64,000 nucleotides of DNA from an uncultured Clostridium sp. (GTDB lineage Bacteria; Bacillota; Clostridia; Lachnospirales; Lachnospiraceae), in assembly GCA_902496665.1 (NCBI GenBank), contig CABVBU010000001.1, forward strand, positions 131,612 to 195,611. The letters are read 5' to 3'. The notes under the pieces were generated by a model. That model was not told where the DNA came from, searched no databases, and saw only the letters and a list, made by a program, of their open reading frames with translations. Below are positions 52,269 to 61,000 of the stretch, in pieces. Each line of letters begins with the position of its first letter. Position 1 is the first letter of the stretch. The translations under genes and the position numbers were made by a program.

Positions 52269-52557
52269 AAGAAAAAAATCTCCCTTCTGAAGTGTATTTT
52301 GACCGCATAAGATCTGCTTCCGGGGCAGTCCGGAATGCATGTCCGGACCCCGTTGTCATCGATTCTTTGGTTGAGTTTTGAATATGAATATGTTACTATA
52401 AAATAAATGGAAAAGCAATTCCCAGGCAGTTAAATTTTTAACCGGAAAAGCGGAAAGATCCCGCGAAAAACCCAGCAAAAATGCGGCGAAAACGGGACCA
52501 GGAACGGCAGGGGAAAATTTACGCGCCCGGGAAAACGCAGGGAGGAAAATAGCGATA

Positions 52558-54495
52558 ATGAGAGATTTGGACTACCTGAAGCTGCTTGCAAAAGAGTATC
52601 CGACAGTGAAAGCGGCATCCAGTGAGATCATCAATCTGATGGCGATCCGCGGACTTCCGAAGGGAACCGAGTATTTCTTCAGCGATCTGCACGGCGAATA
52701 TGAGGCGTTTATTCACCTGCTCCGCAGCGCATCCGGTATCATCCGTGAAAAAATATCGGAGACCTTCGGCTACGTGATCTCGGACGAGGAGGAGATCGCT
52801 TTAGCGAATCTGATCTACTATCCGGAACGGAATATCCGCCGGATCCAGAAGGAGGGGAAATTCACAGAAGACTGGCAGAGAATTACGATCTACCGTCTGG
52901 TACGCATCTGTAAGGAAGTATCCTCAAAATTTACAAGATCGAAAGTGCGTAAAAAAATGCCCCCGGCATTCGCATATATCATTGACGAGCTCCTTCATGT
53001 GGACTACAACGATGACAACAAGAAGGTTTATTATGATGAAATCATCCACTCCATCATCGACATCGAGATGGGCGATCAGTTCATCATGGCGCTCTGCAAC
53101 CTGATCCAGAACCTGACCGTGGACAGCCTGCATATCATCGGAGACATCTTCGACCGTGGACCGCGTGCGGACATTATCATGGACGAGCTCATGCATTTCC
53201 ACGACGTGGACATCCAGTGGGGCAACCACGATATCTCCTGGATGGGCGCAGCCACAGGCAATCTGGCCTGCATCTGCAATGTGCTCCGGATCGCGATCCG
53301 CTACAACGGATTCGACGTTCTTGAGGACGGTTACGGAATCAATCTCCGCCCGCTGTCCATGTTTGCGGCGAAGGTCTACCGGGATGACCCGTGTGAGCGG
53401 TTCCTTCCGAAGATTCTGGATGAAAATATCTATGACGCGGTAGACCCGGGTCTTGCGGCGAAGATGCACAAGGCGATCACGGTGATCCAGTTCAAGGTGG
53501 AAGGCCAGATCACGAAGCGCCACCCGGATTACCAGATCGATGACCGGATCCATCTGGAACATATCAATTTTGAGAAGGGAACCGTAAATATCCACGGAAA
53601 AGACTACAAGATGCTGGATATGAACTTCCCGACGATCGACCCGAAGGACCCGTTAAAGCTCACGAAGGAAGAGCAGGAGCTGATCAACAGCCTTGCACTT
53701 TCCTTCCACCACAGCGAGACGCTTCACCGCCATATCCGCTTTGTGTATTCCCACGGCGCGATGTACAAGCGGTGCAACTCGAACCTTTTATATCACGGCT
53801 GCATCCCGATGAAAGAGGATGGAACCTTCGAGGAACTGAAGCTCAAGGGGATTATCTATTCCGGAAAACGTCTGCTTGATTATCTCGAGGACGTGGTAAA
53901 GATGGCATACTTCCTGCCGGATGACGATCCGACGAAGGACTGGTACCGCGATTTTATGTGGTATTTATGGTGCGGGCCGAAGTCCCCGGTATACGGAAAG
54001 GACAATATGGCGACCTTCGAGAATTACTTTGTCGCTGATAAGGCAGCTGCGAAGGAAAATATGAACCCGTATTATAAACTGTGTGAAAAAGAGGAATTCT
54101 GTAATAAGATCCTTAAAGAATTCGGACTTCCGATCGAAGGCTCCCACATCATCAACGGCCATGTCCCGGTAAAATTAAAGGACGGCGAGAGTCCGATCAA
54201 GGGAAATGGAAAGCTGTTCGTCATCGACGGCGGTCTTTCCAAGTCTTACCAGCCGAAGACGGGAATCGCGGGCTACACCCTGATCTTCAATTCCCACCAC
54301 CTTGCCCTGGCGGAACACAAGCCTTTTGACCGGAACCATGAAAACACGCCGAAAGTCATGATCGTAGAGAAGATGAAAAAGCGTGTGATGGTTGCGGACA
54401 CGGATACAGGAAAAGAGCTTGCGGCGAAGATCGCGGACCTCAAGGAACTTGTGGCGGTGTACCGCGGTGGCATCATTAAAGAAAAACTGGAGTAA
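52558..54495 (+). CDS. fbp: Fructose-1,6-bisphosphatase class III
   Basis: Gluconeogenic phosphatase of the Firmicutes class, 645 residues as expected. It belongs to the metallophosphoesterase superfamily: FFSDLHGE (about 40-47), GDIFDRGPRAD, WGNHD and NGHVPVK mark the metal site. The long N- and C-terminal helical regions are collinear with the family (YISD-type EEEIALANLIYYPERNI, ANREY-like FENYFVADK). GGAGG lies 12 bases before the ATG. A membrane HAAS-domain gene follows after six bases. Confidence 0.95.
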   Translation: MRDLDYLKLLAKEYPTVKAASSEIINLMAIRGLPKGTEYFFSDLHGEYEAFIHLLRSASGIIREKISETFGYVISDEEEIALANLIYYPERNIRRIQKEGKFTEDWQRITIYRLVRICKEVSSKFTRSKVRKKMPPAFAYIIDELLHVDYNDDNKKVYYDEIIHSIIDIEMGDQFIMALCNLIQNLTVDSLHIIGDIFDRGPRADIIMDELMHFHDVDIQWGNHDISWMGAATGNLACICNVLRIAIRYNGFDVLEDGYGINLRPLSMFAAKVYRDDPCERFLPKILDENIYDAVDPGLAAKMHKAITVIQFKVEGQITKRHPDYQIDDRIHLEHINFEKGTVNIHGKDYKMLDMNFPTIDPKDPLKLTKEEQELINSLALSFHHSETLHRHIRFVYSHGAMYKRCNSNLLYHGCIPMKEDGTFEELKLKGIIYSGKRLLDYLEDVVKMAYFLPDDDPTKDWYRDFMWYLWCGPKSPVYGKDNMATFENYFVADKAAAKENMNPYYKLCEKEEFCNKILKEFGLPIEGSHIINGHVPVKLKDGESPIKGNGKLFVIDGGLSKSYQPKTGIAGYTLIFNSHHLALAEHKPFDRNHENTPKVMIVEKMKKRVMVADTDTGKELAAKIADLKELVAVYRGGIIKEKLE

Positions 54496-54501
54496 AATTA
54501 C

Positions 54502-54996
54502 ATGAACAAGGACGAATTTTTAAGACGCCTGGAGGAAGCACTCTCGGGTGAGGTCCCAGCGTTGGTCATCCGCGACAACTTGAATTATTACGCGGATTAT
54601 CTTTCCCAGGAGCTGGGAAAAGGCCGTACCATGGATGAAATTATTGAGGAGATCGGCGAGCCGAATATCGTGGCCCGCACGATCATCGATTCCGCTGAGG
54701 CGGCGGGAGAGACCGGAGACGGTTATGGAAGTTTTGAGGACGCGTCCCCGCGGGGCGATGACAGAAGAAGTACTTACAGCCAGGAAAGTTATCAGAACGG
54801 CTCCGCGCCGAATATCCATTATTTCGATCTGAATAAGTGGTACTGGAAATTAGCCCTTGTCGTGATCCTGTTCCTTGTGATCTCTGTTGTGTTCAGCATT
54901 ATGGGTGGCGTGTTCTACCTGCTGATCCGGTTCTCCGGACCTATCTTAATGTGCCTTATTATTTATTGGCTTGTTAAGAATTTCCGGGGCAGGTAA
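54502..54996 (+). CDS. HAAS (DUF1700) domain membrane protein
   Basis: 164 residues. The N-terminal helical HAAS domain (1-60: MNKDEFLRRLEEAL, NLNYYADYLSQELGKGRTMDEIIEEIGEP) is followed by a polar Gly/Ser/Asp linker and two hydrophobic helices (about 116-140 and 143-160). HAAS proteins usually accompany PadR regulators, but none is adjacent here. It begins six bases after fbp and is probably read-through expressed. Confidence 0.85.
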   Translation: MNKDEFLRRLEEALSGEVPALVIRDNLNYYADYLSQELGKGRTMDEIIEEIGEPNIVARTIIDSAEAAGETGDGYGSFEDASPRGDDRRSTYSQESYQNGSAPNIHYFDLNKWYWKLALVVILFLVISVVFSIMGGVFYLLIRFSGPILMCLIIYWLVKNFRGR

Positions 54997-55177
54997 TAAA
55001 ACAGATATTAATAGGAAGAAATGAACAGGCGGCCGTGAATGTGAGCTGCAGATACAGGCACAGAAAATGGCGGACCGGTTCATGGATTTAAAGACGAAAA
55101 TGTCCGAAAAACCCTGATTTTACTGAAAAAATCAACAGATTACAGGATGTTACAATTGAAATAAGTTATGTAAACAT
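54997..55177. other. Gene-free stretch upstream of a terminator
   Basis: Long 3' region after the HAAS gene with no recognisable RNA or frame; together with the promoter and leader at 55178-55373 it forms a 377-bp gene-free interval. Confidence 0.5.
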
Positions 55178-55211
55178 ATGCGGCGCTCTCTGCGGGGAGC
55201 GCCGCATTTTT
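55178..55211 (+). terminator. Terminator of the fbp-HAAS transcript
   Basis: ATGCGGCGCTC (55178-55188) pairs perfectly with GAGCGCCGCAT (55197-55207), then TTTTT. Confidence 0.92.
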
Positions 55212-55271
55212 GCCACATTTTTGGCGGTTTTTGCCTAAATTATTAAGAGTTTATGAATTCATTCGTATGTA

Positions 55272-55300
55272 TTGACAAAAGCGGCTGTGAGAAATATAAT
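55272..55300 (+). promoter_or_regulatory. Consensus promoter of the NlpC/P60 gene
   Basis: Perfect TTGACA (55272-55277) and perfect TATAAT (55295-55300) with 17 bp spacing. Confidence 0.9.
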
Positions 55301-55305
55301 TTGTT

Positions 55306-55332
55306 TGTAACAAGATTTAACATATTTGTAAC
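55306..55332 (+). promoter_or_regulatory. WalR-like hexamer array in the leader
   Basis: TGTAAC (55306-55311), TTTAAC (55316-55321) and TGTAAC (55327-55332) are direct repeats separated by 4 and 5 bases, close to the WalR pattern TGTWAH-N5-TGTWAH found at cell-wall hydrolase genes. They lie downstream of the -10 box, where binding would repress. Confidence 0.45.
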
Positions 55333-55373
55333 AAACATTGCAAATCATTAAAGTTTAAGATAAGAGGACATCA

Positions 55374-56078
55374 ATGACAAAAAAACTTTTCAGAACTTTA
55401 AAAATCACCTGCTTATGTATGGCCTTAACGGCAGCACTTCCGATCGTTTCCTTCGCGGACGAGACAACGGCAGCTGTAAAAGAGGACAAGATGGTCGTAA
55501 GAATCATCCACCTCGATGAAAACGGAAACCCGTTGGAAGAGGACAAGCAGACAGCAACAGAAGAAACAGAGGGTTCTGAAGAGACAACAGATAAAGAAGA
55601 AGCGAAAGCCGACGAGGCTGAGGCAGACTCCGATGAGGAGGAAGCGGCTGAGGCAGAAGCCGACGAGGCAGAGGCTGAGGAAGAACTTGAGGCAGCTATC
55701 GAAGTTGAGAATGATCTCCGCTCCGAGATCGTTACATATGCGCTCCAGTTCGTAGGAAACCGCTACAAATACGGCGGAACAAACCCGAACACAGGTGTTG
55801 ACTGTTCTGGATTTACTTCCTATGTAATGCGTCACGCAGCAGAAGTTGAACTCCCGCATTCTTCCGGCGGACAGTCCCGTATGGGCCGCCAGGTAAGCAG
55901 CTCTGAGATGCGCCCGGGCGATATTATCTGCTACGGATCCGGAAAGAGAATCAACCATGTTGCCCTCTACATCGGCAATGGACAGATCGTACATGCCTCC
56001 ACAGAAAAAACCGGAATCAAGGTTTCCAGATGGAACTACCGCACACCGGTGAGAATCGTAAACGTACTTGGCGATTAA
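55374..56078 (+). CDS. Secreted NlpC/P60 peptidoglycan endopeptidase
   Basis: 234 residues. Signal peptide 1-28 (ending SFA), a short domain to about 58, an extremely acidic Glu/Ala/Asp/Thr linker (59-112), and an NlpC/P60 catalytic domain (115-234) with Cys144 (GVDCSGF), His195 (NHVALYIG) and His207 (IVHAS). It cleaves D-gamma-glutamyl-meso-diaminopimelate or related bonds in the wall. AGAGGA lies 7 bases before the ATG. The gene stands alone, with consensus promoter, possible WalR sites and its own terminator. Confidence 0.93.
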   Translation: MTKKLFRTLKITCLCMALTAALPIVSFADETTAAVKEDKMVVRIIHLDENGNPLEEDKQTATEETEGSEETTDKEEAKADEAEADSDEEEAAEAEADEAEAEEELEAAIEVENDLRSEIVTYALQFVGNRYKYGGTNPNTGVDCSGFTSYVMRHAAEVELPHSSGGQSRMGRQVSSSEMRPGDIICYGSGKRINHVALYIGNGQIVHASTEKTGIKVSRWNYRTPVRIVNVLGD

Positions 56079-56113
56079 CCTGAAAATTGGATAAAGGATA
56101 AAAAGGATTAAAA

Positions 56114-56163
56114 AAGTGCTCTTTACAGCAGATCGTTAGGATTGCTGCAGAGAGCATTTTTTT
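56114..56163 (+). terminator. Terminator of the NlpC/P60 gene
   Basis: AAGTGCTCT (56114-56122) pairs with AGAGCATTT (56151-56159) with a G-U pair, plus inner CAGCA/TGCTG, followed by TTTT. Confidence 0.8.
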
Positions 56164-56214
56164 ACTGCGATGCATTCGAAAGAGGTCGTCAGCAGCAGAT
56201 TTTGTAGATTGAGG
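56157..56214 (+). repeat. Short dispersed repeat, copy 3 (most diverged)
   Basis: TTTTTTTACTGCGATGCATT, CGAAAGAGG, then GCAGCAGATTTTGTAGAT aligns with copy 2 at roughly two thirds of positions by eye. Like the others it begins in a terminator T-run between convergent genes. Confidence 0.3.
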
Positions 56215-56271
56215 TAAAGGAAAATTGGAGGAAACAGCATTAAAGAAAACTTCAGATGAATTGTGGATAGG

Positions 56272-56312
56272 AAAAGCCGGGGCAAACCAGCTGATGGTGC
56301 GTTCCCGGCTTT
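56272..56312 (-). terminator. Terminator of folT
   Basis: AAAGCCGGG (56273-56281) pairs perfectly with CCCGGCTTT (56304-56312), with inner ACCA/TGGT; TTTT follows on the minus strand, 27 bases after the folT stop. Confidence 0.7.
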
Positions 56313-56338
56313 GTATTTTATACTGCTGTGGAAATATA

Positions 56339-56923
56339 CTATCTTCTCTGACGATTCCCAGCATGAAGAATGATCTTAAACACTCCTGCCTGTTCCAACG
56401 TCTTCGCGACAAGGAAGAAGATCAGGGAGTCCACCGGCCACTGGACCAGGTTCTTGATGGCACGGGCTGGCAGAATCGCTAAAAATCCTTTTCCGTTTAA
56501 GAGCGTCAGCCAGTAAGTTCCGAGGATGATGTTGCAGAGAACGATCACCACGAGCTTTGCCGTGAGGATCCGCGGCAGGGACAGATTCTTTTTATAAAAG
56601 AAGAGACCGTAGATAAATGCTGCTAACATCGCATTGAATGTAAAACCCGGCATGAATCCGCCGTCCGGCTTCAGCATGAACTTGATCACGTCCATAGCGC
56701 CGCCGAAGAGACAGCCGACTACCGGCCCAAACAGGTAGTCCACCAGCATATTCGGGATGGAACCAAAGCCGATCTTTAAGTTTGGAGTGATCTTAAAGGA
56801 GTAATATCCGAGTACAACGGACAGCGCGCCGAACATGGCGCAGGTAGTGATGGTGGTGACCTTCTTGAATTCACGGGATGATTCAAAGATCCTGGAAAAG
56901 AGGTCGTTCGAGCTTTTTTGCAT
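56339..56923 (-). CDS. folT: Folate ECF transporter S component FolT
   Basis: Membrane-embedded folate-binding subunit that couples to the shared ECF module, 194 residues with about six hydrophobic segments. Family markers are MFGALSVVLGYYSFKI, YLFGPVVGCLFGGAMDV, FMLKPDGGFMPGFTFNAML and the C-terminal RAIKNLVQWPVDSL. The ATG at 56923 has AAAGGAGG upstream; a longer frame would run into the riboswitch. A THF riboswitch in the leader confirms the substrate class. Confidence 0.93.
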   Translation of the reverse strand: MQKSSNDLFSRIFESSREFKKVTTITTCAMFGALSVVLGYYSFKITPNLKIGFGSIPNMLVDYLFGPVVGCLFGGAMDVIKFMLKPDGGFMPGFTFNAMLAAFIYGLFFYKKNLSLPRILTAKLVVIVLCNIILGTYWLTLLNGKGFLAILPARAIKNLVQWPVDSLIFFLVAKTLEQAGVFKIILHAGNRQRR

Positions 56924-56990
56924 AAAAAAATACCTCCTTTGCAGATTCTCGGACCACAACAGGAGATAATATACGGAGCTATCTTCTGAT

Positions 56991-57086
56991 GCAGCGGGAT
57001 GCGATATGTGCACCGCGGGAAACTCCCTTCGTCCTGCCAGCAACTCCCTGTCTGGCGGGCACTTGACGCGCACACGTCTACTCTGC
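56991..57086 (-). promoter_or_regulatory. Tetrahydrofolate (THF) riboswitch
   Basis: On the minus strand the aptamer runs from GCAGAGTAGACGTGTGCGCG to GGTGCACATATCGCATCCCG with the conserved AGTAGA, GCGTCAAGTG, GGACGAAGGGAG and GCGGTGC blocks; the outer GCAG/CTGC ends close it. A CTCCT segment between aptamer and gene can pair with the AGGAG of the folT ribosome-binding site, suggesting translational control. Confidence 0.88.
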
Positions 57087-57459
57087 ATGTTTGTTTGATT
57101 TTCAGGGCGGTCAGCGCCTCTGATGCAATTACAGTATCATGAATGGTGCGGAATGTAAAGGGTGAAATAAGGAAAAAACGGAAGAAAGGCGAAAATCAGA
57201 CGGAAAATCTACCCGGAAAACGCAGGCGGGTCGGAACTATACGACCGAAAAGTTTTTTTGACGAAAGAATGTGGAAAAAATTTCCGTAATTTCGGTGTTT
57301 TGATATATATACTTTTTGAAAACACTGATTTATAATACATCAAGTTCGTTTGAAACATGTAGACCATGGGAAATGCATGTCAGAGAGTCAGAAAGCTTCA
57401 ACCGGAACCATGGCTTACATAACATAAAGACCGAGTAAAATGACACAGGAGAGTTACAT
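57087..57459. other. Gene-free divergent region
   Basis: 373 bp between the folT leader and the MATE gene. It holds a GGTCG/CGACC hairpin followed by TTTTTTT near 57228-57258 and a TATAAT-like box near 57330, but no convincing -35 and no recognisable riboswitch. Confidence 0.45.
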
Positions 57460-58818
57460 ATGCAGAAAAGTGAGGTAAAGGATCTGACCGTCGGATCGCC
57501 AATGAAGCTGATCTTAAGCTTTGCGGTTCCGATGCTGCTGGGATTCCTTTTTCAGCAGTTTTATAACATGGTAGATACGATCATTGTCGGAAAATGCCTG
57601 GGGGTATCGTCCCTGGCGGCAGTTGGCTCGACGGGTTCCATCAACTTTATGATCATCGGTTTCTGTACTGGTGCCTGCAGCGGATTTGCGATCCCGGTGG
57701 CGCAGAAGTTCGGCGCGGGTGATTATACGGGAATGAGGAAGTTCGTGGCCAACGCCGGATGGCTCTCAGCGGTGTTTGCGGCGGTCATGACGACGATCGT
57801 TGGACTGCTCTGCATGAACATTTTACAGTGGATGAACACGCCGGAGGACATTATCCAGGGCGCCTATGATTACATCTTTGTGATCTTCCTCGGAATTCCG
57901 GTCACATACCTCTACAATATGCTGGCTGGCATCATCCGGAGTCTGGGCGACAGCAAGACGCCGGTGTACTTCCTGCTTCTGTCCTCCCTCATGAACATCG
58001 GCCTTGACTTCTTTACGATCCTGGTCCTCGGCATGGGCGTTGGCGGACCGGCTCTGGCGACGGTCATCTCCCAGGGAATCTCCGCAGTACTGTGCCTGAT
58101 CTACATGATCAGGCATTACCCGATCCTCCATATGAAAAACGGCGAGTGGAAGCCGGACGGAAGAATGCTTGGCACCCTCTGCAGCATGGGAATCCCCATG
58201 GGCCTCCAGTATTCCATCACGGCTATCGGCAGCGTTGTGCTCCAGACTGCGGTAAACTCCTTAGGTTCCATGGCGGTTGCGGCGGTCTCCACGGGAAGCA
58301 AGGTCAGCATGTTCTTCTGCTGCCCGTTTGATGCACTGGGCGGAACCATGGCGACCTATGCGGGACAGAACGTGGGAGCGAAGAAGCTGGACCGCGTGAA
58401 AGAGGGACTGAAGGCGGCGAGCCTGATCGGAATCGTTTATTCCGTGATCGCATTCGTGATCCTGTTCTTTGGCGGAAGGTATATTGCGCTGCTCTTCATG
58501 GACGCGGATCAGACGGAGATCATCGGACGCGTGGCGATGTTCCTTATCGGAAACAGCATGTTCTACATTCCGCTTACCTTTGTAAATGTGGTGCGCTTTA
58601 CGATCCAGGGAATGGGATTCTCCACATTCGCGATCCTCGCGGGCGTTTGCGAGATGGCGGCGAGATCTCTCGTAGGATTCTGTCTCGTCCCGGTATTCGG
58701 GTTCCTTCCGGCATGCTTTGCAAGCCCGTTGGCATGGATCTTCGCGGACGCCTTTCTGATCCCGGCGTTCTTCCACTGCATGAAAAAATTAAAGGTTCTT
58801 TTTGGGGAAGCTGCATAA
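57460..58818 (+). CDS. MATE family efflux transporter
   Basis: 452-residue Na+ or H+ coupled multidrug/toxin exporter with 12 predicted helices in two pseudo-symmetric halves (first half begins GSPMKLILSFAVPMLLGFLFQQFYNMVDTIIVG-like; second half MGIPMGLQYSITAIGSVVLQ). These are hallmark MATE segments. AGGAG lies 7 bases before the ATG. No adjacent regulator of the MarR or MerR type is present. The substrate is unknown. Confidence 0.93.
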   Translation: MQKSEVKDLTVGSPMKLILSFAVPMLLGFLFQQFYNMVDTIIVGKCLGVSSLAAVGSTGSINFMIIGFCTGACSGFAIPVAQKFGAGDYTGMRKFVANAGWLSAVFAAVMTTIVGLLCMNILQWMNTPEDIIQGAYDYIFVIFLGIPVTYLYNMLAGIIRSLGDSKTPVYFLLLSSLMNIGLDFFTILVLGMGVGGPALATVISQGISAVLCLIYMIRHYPILHMKNGEWKPDGRMLGTLCSMGIPMGLQYSITAIGSVVLQTAVNSLGSMAVAAVSTGSKVSMFFCCPFDALGGTMATYAGQNVGAKKLDRVKEGLKAASLIGIVYSVIAFVILFFGGRYIALLFMDADQTEIIGRVAMFLIGNSMFYIPLTFVNVVRFTIQGMGFSTFAILAGVCEMAARSLVGFCLVPVFGFLPACFASPLAWIFADAFLIPAFFHCMKKLKVLFGEAA

Positions 58819-58901
58819 TCGTTCGGGAACGGACCATACTAGAGGATGCAGCGGCGGAAAATGTCCGCGGCGTGAAAACCACTCTAGGAGGTACGAAAAA
58901 A

Positions 58902-59078
58902 ATGGCAAGAAACAGCTATGATATGGACGACAACATGAAAAATGGAGAGCCTGAGACCTACGACAAGACAAAGAACCAGAGCAGAAACAGCCGGAACCGT
59001 TCGGAGAACAACGGCCAGAACCGTTCCAAAAACAGTTCCAAGGACTCCATGGATAATGGCAGAAACTGCAAGAGATAA
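58902..59078 (+). CDS. Small Asn/Ser/Arg-rich protein
   Basis: 58 residues, strongly polar and low in complexity: MARNSYDMDDNMKNGEPETY, then repeated NRS/KNS/QNRS units ending NGRNCKR. It has an excellent TAGGAGG site 8 bases before the ATG and its own terminator 15 bases after the stop, so it is a real gene despite its composition. The size and residue bias recall spore-associated or RNA-binding small proteins, but I recognise no family. Confidence 0.7.
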   Translation: MARNSYDMDDNMKNGEPETYDKTKNQSRNSRNRSENNGQNRSKNSSKDSMDNGRNCKR

Positions 59079-59092
59079 GAAAAATGATAAAA

Positions 59093-59124
59093 GCGGCGGC
59101 GGGACCAAACCTGCCGCCATTTTT
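59093..59124 (+). terminator. Terminator after the small Asn-rich gene
   Basis: GGCGGC (59095-59100) pairs with GCCGCC (59113-59118), extended by a G-T/G-C step, then ATTTTT. Confidence 0.82.
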
Positions 59125-59192
59125 ATGCCTGGAGAACCTGTCCGGGCCGCCCGGCATACCTTATATTAAGGATATGTTTCAGGAGAAGGTAT

Positions 59193-59507
59193 ATGTTTCG
59201 GACGATTTCGATGCAGCAGTTGGAGTATCTTCTGGACGGGGAGCGGACATTCACCTTGCTGGATGTGCGGGAACAGAGGGAATATGAGGCGGGGCATCTC
59301 CTGGGGGCTGTGAACCTGCCTTATGAGCGGCTGGATGAAGTGGAGACCTGGATCGCGAAAGACCGTCCGGTGGTCGTGTACTGCGCCTACGGGGGCCAGA
59401 GCCTGCTTGCGGCGAGGGAGCTTGCAGGACACGGGTATGATGCGGTGAATGCACTTGGGGGACTTCATTATTATAGAGGGAAGTATTATGTGAGATGTAA
59501 AGAGTAG
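59193..59507 (+). CDS. Rhodanese-like domain protein
   Basis: 104-residue single-domain sulfurtransferase. FTLLDVREQREYEAGHLLGAVNLP and the active-site loop VVYCAYGGQSLLAA with its Cys are typical; the loop length suits thiosulfate- or polysulfide-type donors. AGGAG lies 7 bases before the ATG. It follows a terminator and stands alone. Confidence 0.9.
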   Translation: MFRTISMQQLEYLLDGERTFTLLDVREQREYEAGHLLGAVNLPYERLDEVETWIAKDRPVVVYCAYGGQSLLAARELAGHGYDAVNALGGLHYYRGKYYVRCKE

Positions 59508-59765
59508 CCCATTCTTGCGCCGAACACGGTCATCTGTGATAAGCTGCATCCGAGAGCCAGGCTTATTGTGTAAGCAGTTCGGAAAAATACGGAATGTAAG
59601 TCTGCTTTGAGGTTCGGCAGGGATTGACAGGGACGCTGCAAACCCTTAAAATTAAATGGAATATGGCCATTCAGCGTAAGTCATGGATGGCGTGAAACTA
59701 TGAAAATACAGTAACTGCTAAAATACCAGGCAGTTACATGACACATCAGAACGGAGAAAATCAGA

Positions 59766-60932
59766 TTGAATACATTTGAATTAATCGTCCCATGCCATTT
59801 CGGCCTGGAGGCAGTCATGAAAAAGGAGATCCTGGATCTCGGATATGAGGTCAGCCAGGTGGAGGATGGCCGTGTGACGTTTATCGGCGATGCGGAGGCA
59901 ATCTGCCGCGCCAATATTTTCTTAAGAACAACAGAGCGCGTGCTCTTAAAGGTTGGAAGCTTCCACGCGGAGACCTTCGAGGACCTGTTCCAGGGAACCC
60001 GGGCGATCCCGTGGGAGGAATATCTCCCGAAGGACGCAAAATTCTGGGTCGCAAAGGCGTCCTCCATCAAGAGTAAGCTTTTCAGCCCGTCTGACATCCA
60101 GTCCATCATGAAAAAAGCCATGGTAGAGCGGATGAAAAAGGCGTACGGGATCGAGTGGTTCCCGGAGAACGGCGCGAGCTTCCCACTCCGTGTCTTCCTT
60201 CACAAGGACACGGTGACAGTGGCTCTCGACACCACCGGCGAGTCCCTGCATAAGCGCGGCTACCGCACACTGACGAGTAAAGCGCCGATCACGGAGACGC
60301 TGGCGGCGGCTCTCATCATGCTGACCCCGTGGAAGAGCGACCGGATCCTCGTGGACCCGTTCTGCGGAAGCGGCACCTTCCCCATAGAGGCGGCGATGAT
60401 CGCAGCAAATATGGCACCGGGAATGAATCGTGAGTTCCTGTCCGAGGACTGGAAGCACCTGATCCCCAGAAAATGCTGGTATGACGCCATGGACGAGGCG
60501 AACGATCTCGTGGACCTCTCCGTCCAGACGGATATTCAAGGATATGATATTGATGGTGATATCGTCCGTGCGGCGAGAGCGAACGCGAATGCAGCAGGAG
60601 TGGATGGGATGATCCATTTCCAGCAGAGATCCGTCAGCGACCTGAGCCACCCGAAAAAGTACGGCTTCCTGATCACGAACCCGCCGTACGGTGAGCGGAT
60701 TGAAGATAAAAAGAACCTGCCGGAGTTATATAAGACTATCGGCGAGCGCTTCGCGGAGCTGGATTCCTGGTCTGCCTATATCATTACAGCTTACGAAGAC
60801 ACCGAGCGGTATTTCGGCCGCAAGGCGGATAAGAATCGAAAGATCTACAATGGTATGATGAAGACCTACTTCTACCAGTTCTTAGGGCCGAAACCGCCGA
60901 GAAAACGTGAGGACAGAAGAGAAGAGAGATAA
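59766..60932 (+). CDS. THUMP-domain class I SAM RNA methyltransferase (RlmL/YpsC-like)
   Basis: 388 residues. N-terminal ferredoxin-like plus THUMP domain (about 1-155) and a methyltransferase domain with LVDPFCGSGTFPIEAAMIA (SAM motif) and the catalytic ITNPPYGER. It resembles the N-terminal half of RlmL, which makes m2G2445 in 23S rRNA. The start is TTG (59766) with CGGAG 9 bases upstream; the next Met is 17 residues in and would cut the first strand. The tail is basic (KPPRKREDRREER). Confidence 0.9.
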   Translation: MNTFELIVPCHFGLEAVMKKEILDLGYEVSQVEDGRVTFIGDAEAICRANIFLRTTERVLLKVGSFHAETFEDLFQGTRAIPWEEYLPKDAKFWVAKASSIKSKLFSPSDIQSIMKKAMVERMKKAYGIEWFPENGASFPLRVFLHKDTVTVALDTTGESLHKRGYRTLTSKAPITETLAAALIMLTPWKSDRILVDPFCGSGTFPIEAAMIAANMAPGMNREFLSEDWKHLIPRKCWYDAMDEANDLVDLSVQTDIQGYDIDGDIVRAARANANAAGVDGMIHFQQRSVSDLSHPKKYGFLITNPPYGERIEDKKNLPELYKTIGERFAELDSWSAYIITAYEDTERYFGRKADKNRKIYNGMMKTYFYQFLGPKPPRKREDRREER

Positions 60933-61000
60933 CAGAACGGCAGCAGACACACAGAGATGACAAAAACGCCGATTGCAGGCAGAAACGCAGGTAAGCGGAT

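Noticed and set aside
57087..57459. Guanidine or other riboswitch ahead of the MATE gene
   Set aside because: No conserved aptamer blocks could be found; only a small hairpin and T-run are present.
58647..58901. Upstream extension of the small Asn-rich gene
   Set aside because: It overlaps the MATE gene out of frame; the ATG at 58902 has its own strong ribosome-binding site.
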